The position numbers and the translations under genes are program-made. A stretch of 38,307 nucleotides of DNA, from the NCBI GenBank assembly GCA_900545615.1, contig UQZM01000015.1, forward strand, positions 1 to 38,307, given 5' to 3'. Position 1 is the stretch's first letter; every line of letters starts with the position of its first letter. Source of the stretch: an uncultured Collinsella sp. GTDB taxonomy: Bacteria > Actinomycetota > Coriobacteriia > Coriobacteriales > Coriobacteriaceae. The notes beneath the pieces are model-generated. The model saw nothing but the letters and a program-made list of their open reading frames with translations. It ran no database searches and was not told the DNA's origin. Shown piece after piece: positions 8,139 through 15,523 of the stretch.

Positions 8139-8179
8139 CGTACGGTGCCCGCATGCTATGCATTGGCTGGCACCGTACG
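8139..8179. repeat. Hairpin between tig and clpP
   Basis: CGTACGGTGCC and GGCACCGTACG are perfect 11-nt inverted arms around a 19-nt loop. On the minus strand the stem is followed by TTTATCTAG, a weak U-tract, so it may be a partial terminator after tig or an RNA-stability hairpin before clpP. The sequence CCGG(A)TAACCGG next to it forms a second small palindrome. Confidence 0.5.
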
Positions 8180-8255
8180 AAGCAACCGGATAACCGGTGT
8201 ATAACTTTACCCCATCACGGGCGCGTGCATGCGCTCGCGGGCAAGGTGGCGAGAA

Positions 8256-9554
8256 TTACTCGGCGTCCTTGGCGGTCTCGTCGACCTCGGTCACCTTGGC
8301 GTTCTCGACCAGGTGGTCGACGGCCTTGGAGCGACGGATGGACTCGCGGACGGCAGGCATGCGGCCATCGGCGATGAACTCGGCCTTGGAAGCCTCGACG
8401 TCCTTGACGCCGGCCTTCTCGAACTCGGCGTTGATGTCGTCCTCGGTGACCTCAATCTTGAGCTCGCGGGCGAGGGCGTCGAGGGCCAGGGACTCACGGG
8501 CAACGTCGTTGGCCTGCTTGTGCAGGTCGCCGATGAACTGCTCCATGGTCAGACCGGAAGCGGGCAGCCAGGTGTCGAGGGTCATGCCGCGGGCAGCGAG
8601 ATTGGACAGGAAGTTCTGGCCAAGCTCCTCAAAGACTGACTGCTCGTAGTCGGCGTCCATCTCGTCGAGCTGCAGGCGCTCGGCGAGAGCGGCGACGCAA
8701 CGGTTCTCCTTCTCGGCCGGGAGGCGGGAAGCCTTGTCCTGCTCGATCTCGATCTTGATGGCGTCGCGCATAGCGTCGATGCTGTCGAAGCCAAAGTCGG
8801 ACTTGACGAGCTCGTCGGTGAGCTCGGGGGTGTTGCGGACCTTGATGCCCTTGACGGTGACCTCGACGGTGTGGGTCTCGGCCTCCTCGCCCTCCTCGAC
8901 CTCGTCGGTCCAGGTGACGGACTTGACGTCGTCAACGTTGGCGCCGATCAAGGCCTCGTTGAACTCCTTGGGGTTGCTGTCGCTACCGGCGATGAGCATG
9001 CGGCCCTCGGCAGCGAAGTTGTCGGCGTTCTCGACGGCCTTGAGGTCGACGGTGACGTAGTCCTCGGCCTCGACGGCGCGACCCTCGACGTCCTCGAAGG
9101 TGGCACGGTAGTTGAGGAGCATCTCGACCTGGTTGTTGATCTCGGACTCGGTGACCTCCGCAGGGGGCATCTCGATCTCGACGGCGTCGAAGGAGGAGAG
9201 CTCAGCGGCGGGACGCAGGGAGAACTCGACGGTGTAGGTGTAGTCCTCGTGATCCTTGGCGAGGTCGAGCTCCTTGTAGTCACCGCTCTTGGTGGGGACG
9301 ATGTCCAGCTCGTTGAGGACGGCGGGCTCGTTGGCGGCGATCAGGTCGTTGGTGGCCTGAGCGAGGGTAGCCTCGGCGCCAAGAGCAGAGTCGATGACCG
9401 GACGGGGAGCCTTACCGGCACGGAAGCCCGGGAAGCGGTACTTCTTGGCGGTGTCCTTGTAGGCCTTCTTGATCGCGGCGTCGACGTCGGCGGCCGGGAT
9501 GGTGACCGTAGCGGTGAGCTTGGCGTCCTTGACGTCAGAAGCGGTGATGTTCAA
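8256..9554 (-). CDS. tig: Trigger factor (ribosome-associated chaperone / prolyl isomerase)
   Basis: Predicted 432-aa trigger factor that binds nascent chains at the ribosome exit. The N-terminal ribosome-binding domain carries FPGFRAGKAPR, the family signature with the conserved FRxGxxP. The FKBP-like domain and the long helical C-terminal domain follow; the acidic tail is typical. Start choice is unusual: AGGAGG lies at 9561-9566, so the upstream ATG at 9569 overlaps the ribosome site. The TTG at 9554 (6 nt from AGGAGG) or the GTG at 9557 (3 nt) is the likely start. I chose the TTG by spacing. The length is then the same as the E. coli protein. It heads tig-clpP-clpX. Confidence 0.93.
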   Translation of the reverse strand: MNITASDVKDAKLTATVTIPAADVDAAIKKAYKDTAKKYRFPGFRAGKAPRPVIDSALGAEATLAQATNDLIAANEPAVLNELDIVPTKSGDYKELDLAKDHEDYTYTVEFSLRPAAELSSFDAVEIEMPPAEVTESEINNQVEMLLNYRATFEDVEGRAVEAEDYVTVDLKAVENADNFAAEGRMLIAGSDSNPKEFNEALIGANVDDVKSVTWTDEVEEGEEAETHTVEVTVKGIKVRNTPELTDELVKSDFGFDSIDAMRDAIKIEIEQDKASRLPAEKENRCVAALAERLQLDEMDADYEQSVFEELGQNFLSNLAARGMTLDTWLPASGLTMEQFIGDLHKQANDVARESLALDALARELKIEVTEDDINAEFEKAGVKDVEASKAEFIADGRMPAVRESIRRSKAVDHLVENAKVTEVDETAKDAE

Positions 9555-9578
9555 CACGTTCCTCCTCATACTGCCCAG

Positions 9579-9608
9579 CTTATCTGAGGTGCTGGTACCT
9601 TTATGCAA
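9579..9608 (-). promoter_or_regulatory. tig: Putative tig promoter
   Basis: TTGCAT, 18 nt, GATAAG on the minus strand, 25-50 nt upstream of the tig start. It lies downstream of the tRNA-Leu terminator hairpin, where a promoter is expected. Confidence 0.35.
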
Positions 9609-9617
9609 CAAAGAGTC

Positions 9618-9637
9618 GCGACGGCCGAAGCCGACGC
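9618..9637 (-). terminator. Terminator-like hairpin after tRNA-Leu
   Basis: On the minus strand GCGTCGGC-TTCG-GCCGTCGC gives a GC stem with one T-T mismatch and a UUCG tetraloop, followed by the U-rich ACTCTTTGTTG. Confidence 0.5.
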
Positions 9638-9645
9638 AGGTGCGA

Positions 9646-9729
9646 TGGTGCGGGCGAAAGGACTCGAACCTTCACGGGAATCCCACCAGAACCTAAATCT
9701 GGCGCGTCTACCAATTCCGCCACGCCCGC
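9646..9729 (-). tRNA. tRNA-Leu (anticodon UAG)
   Basis: 84 nt with encoded CCA. The acceptor GCGGGCG / CGCCCGC is perfect and the D-arm has GGTAGACGC. The anticodon stem CCAGA/TCTGG holds the loop TTTAGGT (anticodon TAG). A class II variable arm TGGGATTCCCG and the T-loop TTCGAGT are present. Confidence 0.96.
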
Positions 9730-9782
9730 ATGAGCGCACAGACTAGGAATGATAGCAGATACGAACGGTAAGCGCACGCACA

Positions 9783-9825
9783 CCTTTTACAGGCTCACGA
9801 CCTCACCATGAGTGCAAAAGGCGAG
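9783..9825. repeat. Imperfect hairpin between the Mo hydroxylase operon and tRNA-Leu
   Basis: CCTTTTACAGGCTCA and TGAGTGCAAAAGG are imperfect inverted arms downstream of the hydroxylase stop. It may act as its terminator on the minus strand, though the U-run is poor. Confidence 0.3.
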
Positions 9826-9869
9826 ACGAGTTACCCCGCCCCGCCAATTACGACTTGTTCGCTGACCCG

Positions 9870-12701
9870 CTACTCCCCCAGCAGGGCCTTCTCGGGCGTG
9901 ATCGGCAGCGAGCGGACCTGATGGCCGGTGGCGTGCGCCACGGCCGAGGCAACGGCGGCGAGCGGCGTATTGATGACGACCTCGCCGATCGACTTGGCGC
10001 CAAACGGGCCCGTCGGCTCGTAGCTCGGCTCAAAGGCCACACGAATGCTGCCGATATCCAGGCGCGTGGGCAGCTTGTAGCTCATAAAGTTGCCGGTGCG
10101 CAGGCGGCCGCGGTCATCGTGCTCGACAATCTCGTAGAGCGCGTGGCCGATACCCTGGGCAATGCCGCCCTCGGCCTGGACGCGAGCGAGTGCCTCGTTG
10201 ATAACGGTGCCGCAGTCCACAGCCGCGGCGTAGTCCACCACAGTCACCTTGCCGGTGGCCTTGTCGACCTCGACCTCGGCAATGCCGGCCATAAACGGCG
10301 GGGGCGAAACGGGCAGGCAGGCAGAGGCGTGCGAGGTGAGCGCGTCGCCGCCCGCGATGTTCTTGACGCACAGGTTGGCAAAGTCGCGCAGCGTGAGGTA
10401 GCGGTTCTGCTCGCGCGCGGCACGCTCGTCGGACAGGCGCACGTACTGGCCGTCAAAGACCACGTCGGCGCCGTCCACGTCCCACATCTGGGCCGCCTTG
10501 GCGCAGATTTTCTCACGCAGCTCGGTCGCGGCGTTCTTGGCTGCCAGACCTGTCACGTACGTGCCCGAGCTCGCGTACGAGCCGGCATCGAACGGCGACA
10601 CGTCGGTGTCCACGCCGCGCACCACGATCAGCGAGCTCTCCACGCCCAGCTCCTCGGCAGCAATCTGCGCCAGGATCGTATCGACGCCCATGCCGTTGTC
10701 GGTGGCGCCGGTCGAAATCGTAATGAAGCCGTCCTCTTCCAGGCGCATGTCGATGCCGGCGATATCCACGTTGGAGATGCCCGAGCCCTGCATGGTGAGC
10801 GCGCAGCCCAGAGCACGCACGCGATCGCCCAGGTCGACGGCCAGCGGCTTGTCGCGCCAGCCGATCATGTCCATCGCGCGCAGCAGGCAACGGTCGAGCG
10901 CGCAGGCGTTGAGCTTCTCGTTGTAGTACTGCGGCATAATCTCGCCCTCGCGCACCATATTCTTGAGGCGCAAGTCGGCGGGGTCCATGTGCAGCATGTC
11001 GGCGAGCTCGTTGACGGCGCTCTCCACGGCAAACTGTCCCTGGGTGGCACCGTAGCCGCGATACGCGCCGCCGCGGTTGGTATTGGTGTAGACGGCGTCC
11101 CAGCTAAAGCGGCTCGCCTTCACATGGTTGTAAATCGGCAGGCTCTTGTGGCCCGAAAGGCCGATCGTCGTGGTGGCATGCTCGCCATACGCGCCGGCGT
11201 TGGACAGCGTGTGCAAATCGATGGCCGTGATAGTGCCGTCGTTCATGGCGCCCAGCTTAACGGTCATCTGCATCTGGTGGCGCGAGTTACCCGCGGTGAT
11301 GGTCTCCTCACGGGTGTAGCAGCAGTAGCTCGGACGGCCGGTCTGCTGGGTGACGAACGCCACGAAGATCTCGCAACAGCCCGTCTGCTTGGAGCCAAAA
11401 CCGCCGCCGATGCGCGGCTTGATGACCTGCACCTGCGACTGCGGAATGTCGAGCGACTGCGCGACCATGCGGCGCACGTGGAAGGGCACCTGCGTAGAGG
11501 TGGTCACCGAGATACGCCCAAACGCGTCGGTCGTCGCGAAGGCGCGGAAGGTTTCCATGGGCGCGGTCTGCGTGGCTTGGCTGGTGTAGGTGCGCTCAAA
11601 GACGATGTCGCTCTGGGCGAAGGCCTCGTCCAAGTCGCCAAAGTCGCTGGTACCGCTGCATACCAAGTTGCGCGGGACGTCGCCGCCCTGCGGGAACATA
11701 AAGGTCACGTCGCCCTCGGGGTGGACCACGATGTCGTTATCGAGCGCCTGCGTAAAGTCGAGCAACGGCTCGAGCACCTCGTAGTCGACCTTGATGAGCT
11801 TGAGGGCCTTGTCGGCGGCCTCCTCGGTCTCGGCGGCGACGATCGCCACCTCCTCGTTTTGGTAGCGCACGAGGTTCTCGAGGATCAGGCGGTCGTAGGG
11901 ACTCGGCTGCGGATAGCTCTGGCCGGCGATGGTAAAGCGGCGCTTGGGCACGTCCTCGTAGGTGTAGACGCCCACGACGCCGGGCACCTTCAGGGCGCGC
12001 GACGTATCGATGGAGCGGATCTTGGCGCGGGCATAGGGGCTGCGCTTGAGTTTGACGATGAGCGCACCGGCGGGCACCATATCGCCGGTGTAGACGGGAC
12101 GGCCCTCGAGCAGGGCCTTCGAGTCCTTCTTGGGCTGCTTGTGGGTGATTTGCTTGTACGAGACGCCATCGCAGCTGGTGTCGTTGACGGGCAGCTCGGG
12201 CATCTCGAAGCCCACCTGCACGCCGGACTCGTTGAGAAAGCGCACGATGGCGCGCAGCTGGCTCTCGTAGCCGCTGCAACGGCAGAGGTTGCCGGCGAGC
12301 TGGCGCGAGAGCTCCTCGCGCGTGGCGACGAGGCTCGGGTCCTCCTTGGCGGCGCGGGCAAGCGCCAGCACGTTCATGATAAGGCCGGGGGCGCAAAAAC
12401 CGCACTGCTCGGCGCCTTCGGCAGCCATCGCACGGGCCAGCGCCTCAGACTCGGCTTTGAGGCCCTCGAGCGTGGTGATGGTGTGGCCCTCGACGCGAGC
12501 GGCGGGAACCGAGCAGCTCAGCACCGGGTCGCCGTCGAGCCACACCGTGCACAGACCGCAGTTGGTGGTTTCGCAGGCACAGCGCACCGACGCGCAGCCC
12601 TGCTCACGCAACAGCGCAAAGAGCATGGTGTCGGGGGCAATCTGAACCTTGACCTTGCGGCAGTTGAGCGTAAAGGAAAGATCGATGAGTTTGGCAGCCA
12701 T
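9870..12701 (-). CDS. Molybdenum hydroxylase, fused [2Fe-2S] and molybdopterin-binding domains (xanthine dehydrogenase family)
   Basis: Predicted 943-aa catalytic subunit of a xanthine-dehydrogenase-type enzyme that hydroxylates purines or other heterocycles. Residues 1-~80 are a plant-type ferredoxin domain with C43, C48, C51 and C63. The second [2Fe-2S] domain has QCGFC and LCRCSGY. From ~190 on, the large molybdopterin domain shows GGGFGSKQ, RGAYRGYGATQ and the C-terminal GPFGAKSIGE with the expected catalytic Glu. Iron-sulfur and Mo parts are separate chains in many homologues; here they are one protein. Its ATG shares one base with the stop of the FAD subunit gene (TAATG), so they are coupled. 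The nearby selD and yedF raise the possibility of a selenium-dependent hydroxylase, but a labile selenium ligand cannot be read from sequence. Substrate unknown. Confidence 0.88.
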   Translation of the reverse strand: MAAKLIDLSFTLNCRKVKVQIAPDTMLFALLREQGCASVRCACETTNCGLCTVWLDGDPVLSCSVPAARVEGHTITTLEGLKAESEALARAMAAEGAEQCGFCAPGLIMNVLALARAAKEDPSLVATREELSRQLAGNLCRCSGYESQLRAIVRFLNESGVQVGFEMPELPVNDTSCDGVSYKQITHKQPKKDSKALLEGRPVYTGDMVPAGALIVKLKRSPYARAKIRSIDTSRALKVPGVVGVYTYEDVPKRRFTIAGQSYPQPSPYDRLILENLVRYQNEEVAIVAAETEEAADKALKLIKVDYEVLEPLLDFTQALDNDIVVHPEGDVTFMFPQGGDVPRNLVCSGTSDFGDLDEAFAQSDIVFERTYTSQATQTAPMETFRAFATTDAFGRISVTTSTQVPFHVRRMVAQSLDIPQSQVQVIKPRIGGGFGSKQTGCCEIFVAFVTQQTGRPSYCCYTREETITAGNSRHQMQMTVKLGAMNDGTITAIDLHTLSNAGAYGEHATTTIGLSGHKSLPIYNHVKASRFSWDAVYTNTNRGGAYRGYGATQGQFAVESAVNELADMLHMDPADLRLKNMVREGEIMPQYYNEKLNACALDRCLLRAMDMIGWRDKPLAVDLGDRVRALGCALTMQGSGISNVDIAGIDMRLEEDGFITISTGATDNGMGVDTILAQIAAEELGVESSLIVVRGVDTDVSPFDAGSYASSGTYVTGLAAKNAATELREKICAKAAQMWDVDGADVVFDGQYVRLSDERAAREQNRYLTLRDFANLCVKNIAGGDALTSHASACLPVSPPPFMAGIAEVEVDKATGKVTVVDYAAAVDCGTVINEALARVQAEGGIAQGIGHALYEIVEHDDRGRLRTGNFMSYKLPTRLDIGSIRVAFEPSYEPTGPFGAKSIGEVVINTPLAAVASAVAHATGHQVRSLPITPEKALLGE

Positions 12702-13615
12702 TAGCGCACCTCGCTAGAATCGACGCCGGGCACGCGGCGGCAGGAATACTCGTCCGTGGCAAACTTAGGCACTTGCACGGTCTCGAGCTCGCGGGCAAGC
12801 GCGGCCGAAAGCTCGATGCCGGCGGCGCGACGCACAGCCTGGATGGCGAGCGGGGCCGAGATGCGGCGGCGGTAGTCGGCCGAGCCCCACAGGTTGGTGC
12901 CATAGCTCAGCGCGCGTACGGACGCGGCCAGGGCGCGTAGCTCGTCCTCGGAAGGCTGCTCGGCGGTAAGGCCGCATGCCTCACCCTGCAGCAGGGTCGC
13001 GCGCAGCGGGCGGGCGCCCACGGTGACATGCCAGCTGTTGTCCCACCAGGCGGCGGTGACGTTGAGCGAGGGGAAGTCGGTCGCGGCCTTGCGCACAGCC
13101 TCGTAGCTTGCACGATAGTCGTGCTTAACGACCACGATGTGCTCGATCACGTCGCGCACGTAACCCATGTCGACGAACTCGGCGAGCGGCACGCGGCCGG
13201 CGCCCGTCAGCTCAACATACGAATCGAGCGCCAAAAAGGCCGAGAGCACGTCCGAAAAACCAAAGCGGCCGTAGATGCTGCCGCCCACCGTGGCGGTATT
13301 GCGCAGCTGCACGCCCACGATGTCGTGGACGGCGAACTCAAAGACATTGTTGACAAGCGCGTTGAGCCCAGCATGACGCTCGAGCTGGCGCAGGGTGCAC
13401 ATGGCACCGATGCGAAACTCGGTCTCGGTCTCCTCGATCTGATCGAGTCCGCAGGCCGAAAGGTCAATCGCCGTCGCCACGCGACGCGAACCCAGGCGCA
13501 TCCAGATGCCGCCGCCCACAATCTTGTTGTTGCGGTTCTTCTGTAAGAGCTCATAGGCTTCGGCCGCGTTTCCAACACGGACGTAGGTACCGAACTTGAG
13601 CACGTTCTCCCCCAT
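12701..13615 (-). CDS. FAD-binding subunit of molybdenum hydroxylase
   Basis: Predicted 304-aa subunit that passes electrons from the iron-sulfur domain to FAD and then to NAD or another acceptor. It has the PCMH-type FAD fold: KIVGGGIWMRLG near residue 31 replaces the usual GGT(D/N) FAD loop, RNTATVGGSIYGRFGFSD carries the second FAD motif, and the CO-dehydrogenase flavoprotein C-terminal domain follows. It is immediately upstream of, and overlaps by one base, the fused catalytic subunit. The start at 13615 has GGAG unusually close (2 nt); a GTG at 13603 is the alternative and neither is well spaced. FAD subunit assignment is firm; the substrate is unknown. Confidence 0.87.
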   Translation of the reverse strand: MGENVLKFGTYVRVGNAAEAYELLQKNRNNKIVGGGIWMRLGSRRVATAIDLSACGLDQIEETETEFRIGAMCTLRQLERHAGLNALVNNVFEFAVHDIVGVQLRNTATVGGSIYGRFGFSDVLSAFLALDSYVELTGAGRVPLAEFVDMGYVRDVIEHIVVVKHDYRASYEAVRKAATDFPSLNVTAAWWDNSWHVTVGARPLRATLLQGEACGLTAEQPSEDELRALAASVRALSYGTNLWGSADYRRRISAPLAIQAVRRAAGIELSAALARELETVQVPKFATDEYSCRRVPGVDSSEVR

Positions 13616-13710
13616 CTCTCCACTTGTCCAGTACCTTTAAGTGTACCAAACGAGGGGGCACAGCTCGTGTCGGGACAAAATGAACCGTTTTCCTCCGTCG
13701 CATGCGAATC

Positions 13711-13745
13711 AAAAAAGGCTCCCAGCCAAGATGACTGGGAGCCTT
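13711..13745 (-). terminator. Intrinsic terminator after gdhA
   Basis: AAGGCTCCCAG / CTGGGAGCCTT is an 11-bp perfect stem with a 9-nt loop. On the minus strand it is followed by TTTTTT. Confidence 0.9.
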
Positions 13746-13770
13746 CTGCGATGCTATATCGAGCGAAGAT

Positions 13771-15126
13771 TTAGCAGACGCCCTGGGCGAGCATGGCATC
13801 GGCGACCTTCAGGAAGCCGGCGATGTTGGCACCCATGACGAAGTTGCCCTCCTCGCCGTACTCCTTGGCAGTGTCGTCCACGTTGTGGAACATGCCGCGC
13901 ATGAGCTGCTCGAGCTTGCCGTCGACCTCCTCGAAGGTCCAGGACAGGTGCTCGGCGTTCTGACTCATCTCCAGGCCGGACACGAGCACGCCGCCGGCGT
14001 TGGCAGCCTTACCGGGCATAAAGGCGACGCCGTTCTCCTGGAAGTAGGTCGTGGCCTCGATGGTCGTAGGCATGTTCGCGCCCTCGCCGACCACCTTGCA
14101 GCCGTTGGCGACGAGCGCCTGGGCGTCCTCGAGCAGCAGCGTGTTCTCGCGAGCGCAGGGCAGCGCGATGTCGCAGGGCAGCTGCCACACGCCGCGGCCG
14201 TCGCCCTCGTGCCACGTGGCATTAGGCTTCTCGTCGACGTACATAGCGAGCGTAACGCCCTTGTCGTGGCCGGAGCGCTTCTTGTTGTAGACATGCTCGA
14301 GCACGGTGTAGTCGATGCCGTCGGGATCCTCGACCCAGCCATGGGTGTCGGAGCAGGCCAGGACCTTGCCGCCGAGCTGGGCGACCTTCTGAACCGCGTA
14401 GATGGCGACGTTACCGGAGCCGTGAACGACGACGTTCTTGCCCTCGAAGGAATCGCCGCGGCTCTTGAGGTACTCGTCCACAAAGTAGACCAGACCGTAG
14501 CCGGTGGCCTCGGTACGGGCGAGCGAGCCGCCAAAGGAGAGGCCCTTGCCGGTAAGGACGCCGGTCCACTCGTTGGTCAGGCGCTTGTACTGACCGAACA
14601 GGTAGGCAACCTCGCGGCCGCCAACGCCCAGGTCGCCGGCGGGAACGTCGGTGTTGGGGCCAATGTGGCGATAGAGCTCGGTCATGAAGGACTGGCAGAA
14701 GTGCATGATCTCGTTGTTGGACCTGCCCTTGGGGTCAAAGTCGGAACCGCCCTTGCCGCCGCCCATGGGAAGGGTGGTCAGGCTGTTCTTGAGGATCTGC
14801 TCCAGGCCCAGGAACTTAAGCATGCCCAGGGTGACCGTCGGGTTAAAGCGCAGGCCGCCCTTGTAGGGTCCAATGGCAGAGTTGAACTCGACGCGGTAAC
14901 CGCGGTTGACCTGAACCTTGCCCTGGTCGTCGACCCAGGGAACACGGAACATGACGATGCGCTCGGGCTCGACGAGGCGCTCAAGCAGGGCGGCCTCCTC
15001 GTACTCGGGATGGGCGTCGAGCGCCGGCTGGATGGTGCCGAGAATCTCGGTCGCGGCCTGGATGAACTCAGGCTGCTCGGGATAGCGGGCCTTGAGCTCG
15101 TCGAGAACTTTCTGCGTGTAGCTCAT
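13771..15126 (-). CDS. gdhA: NADP-specific glutamate dehydrogenase
   Basis: Predicted cytosolic hexameric enzyme (451 aa) that aminates 2-oxoglutarate to glutamate, linking ammonia assimilation to carbon metabolism. The glutamate-binding and catalytic lysine region is PMGGGKGGSDFDPKG, followed by GDLGVGGREVAYLFGQYK. The Rossmann coenzyme domain begins around VVVHGSGNVAIYAVQK. Length and C-terminus match the ~450-aa NADP-dependent (GdhA) class rather than the shorter NAD class; the coenzyme is inferred from class. The ATG at 15126 follows GGAGG by 7 nt. A longer open frame upstream was rejected because it lacks family similarity and its own ribosome site. It is monocistronic with its own terminator. 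Confidence 0.95.
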   Translation of the reverse strand: MSYTQKVLDELKARYPEQPEFIQAATEILGTIQPALDAHPEYEEAALLERLVEPERIVMFRVPWVDDQGKVQVNRGYRVEFNSAIGPYKGGLRFNPTVTLGMLKFLGLEQILKNSLTTLPMGGGKGGSDFDPKGRSNNEIMHFCQSFMTELYRHIGPNTDVPAGDLGVGGREVAYLFGQYKRLTNEWTGVLTGKGLSFGGSLARTEATGYGLVYFVDEYLKSRGDSFEGKNVVVHGSGNVAIYAVQKVAQLGGKVLACSDTHGWVEDPDGIDYTVLEHVYNKKRSGHDKGVTLAMYVDEKPNATWHEGDGRGVWQLPCDIALPCARENTLLLEDAQALVANGCKVVGEGANMPTTIEATTYFQENGVAFMPGKAANAGGVLVSGLEMSQNAEHLSWTFEEVDGKLEQLMRGMFHNVDDTAKEYGEEGNFVMGANIAGFLKVADAMLAQGVC

Positions 15127-15390
15127 GCTTCCTCCAATTGATGGAAAAGAAAAGTGTCGTTCGAGGCGCCCCATGCGCCGCGAGCTTTATCGAGTATGGA
15201 TAATATCGCACTGTTGCAGCAAAGTTACGAATAAGACCACGGGCAGATGTTTCATTTTGATTACGATGCAGGTAGATGCGTTTTTGAGCACCTGACCCGC
15301 GAAATCCGTGTTTCGAAGCTGTTTCGTCCCCGTGGTCCAGACCACCACAATGGGGACAGGCACCTTTGTGGTGGTTTTGGCGAGATGCGT
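15127..15390. other. gdhA upstream region
   Basis: This 264-bp gene-free stretch lies between the selC 3' end and gdhA. A TATTAT at about 15198-15203 (minus strand) could be the gdhA -10, about 70 nt upstream of the start; no clear -35 is present. The family C palindrome lies at 15341-15376. Nothing else is recognised. Confidence 0.3.
15341..15376. repeat. Palindromic repeat, family C
   Basis: ACCACCACAA and TTTGTGGTGGTT are inverted arms around TGGGGACAGGCACC. The internal GGGACAG recalls families A and D. It lies just downstream of selC on the minus strand, where it could also help end the selABC transcript. Confidence 0.6.
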
Positions 15391-15487
15391 TGGCGGGAAC
15401 GTATGTGAATCGAACACATCCAAGACGTTTTGCACGCCTCGCAACGGTTTTGAGGACCGCGGGGCCCACCGGAGCCCATCCGTTCCC
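15391..15487 (-). tRNA. selC: tRNA-Sec (selenocysteine, anticodon UCA)
   Basis: 97 nt including encoded CCA. The acceptor begins GGGAACGG and ends ACGTTCCC-G-CCA, consistent with the extended 8-bp acceptor of tRNA-Sec, with the last pair a G-A mismatch. The D-arm is GGGCTCCGGTGGGCCC. The anticodon stem CGGT/ACCG encloses CCTCAAA-type loop bases with anticodon TCA. The very long variable arm GAGGCGT-GCAAA-ACGTCTT is diagnostic. The T-arm is ATGTG-TTCGATT-CACAT. It lies 36 nt after selB on the same strand, so selA, selB and selC may be one transcript. Its presence shows the host decodes UGA as selenocysteine. Confidence 0.95.
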
Positions 15488-15523
15488 AAGTGTGGCGGTA
15501 TTTTACCAAACCGGGCAGCCAGG

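Noticed and set aside
9855..12704. A 949-codon plus-strand open frame antisense to the molybdenum hydroxylase
   Set aside because: The minus-strand frame has all family motifs. The plus-strand product is a low-complexity shadow caused by high GC at third positions.
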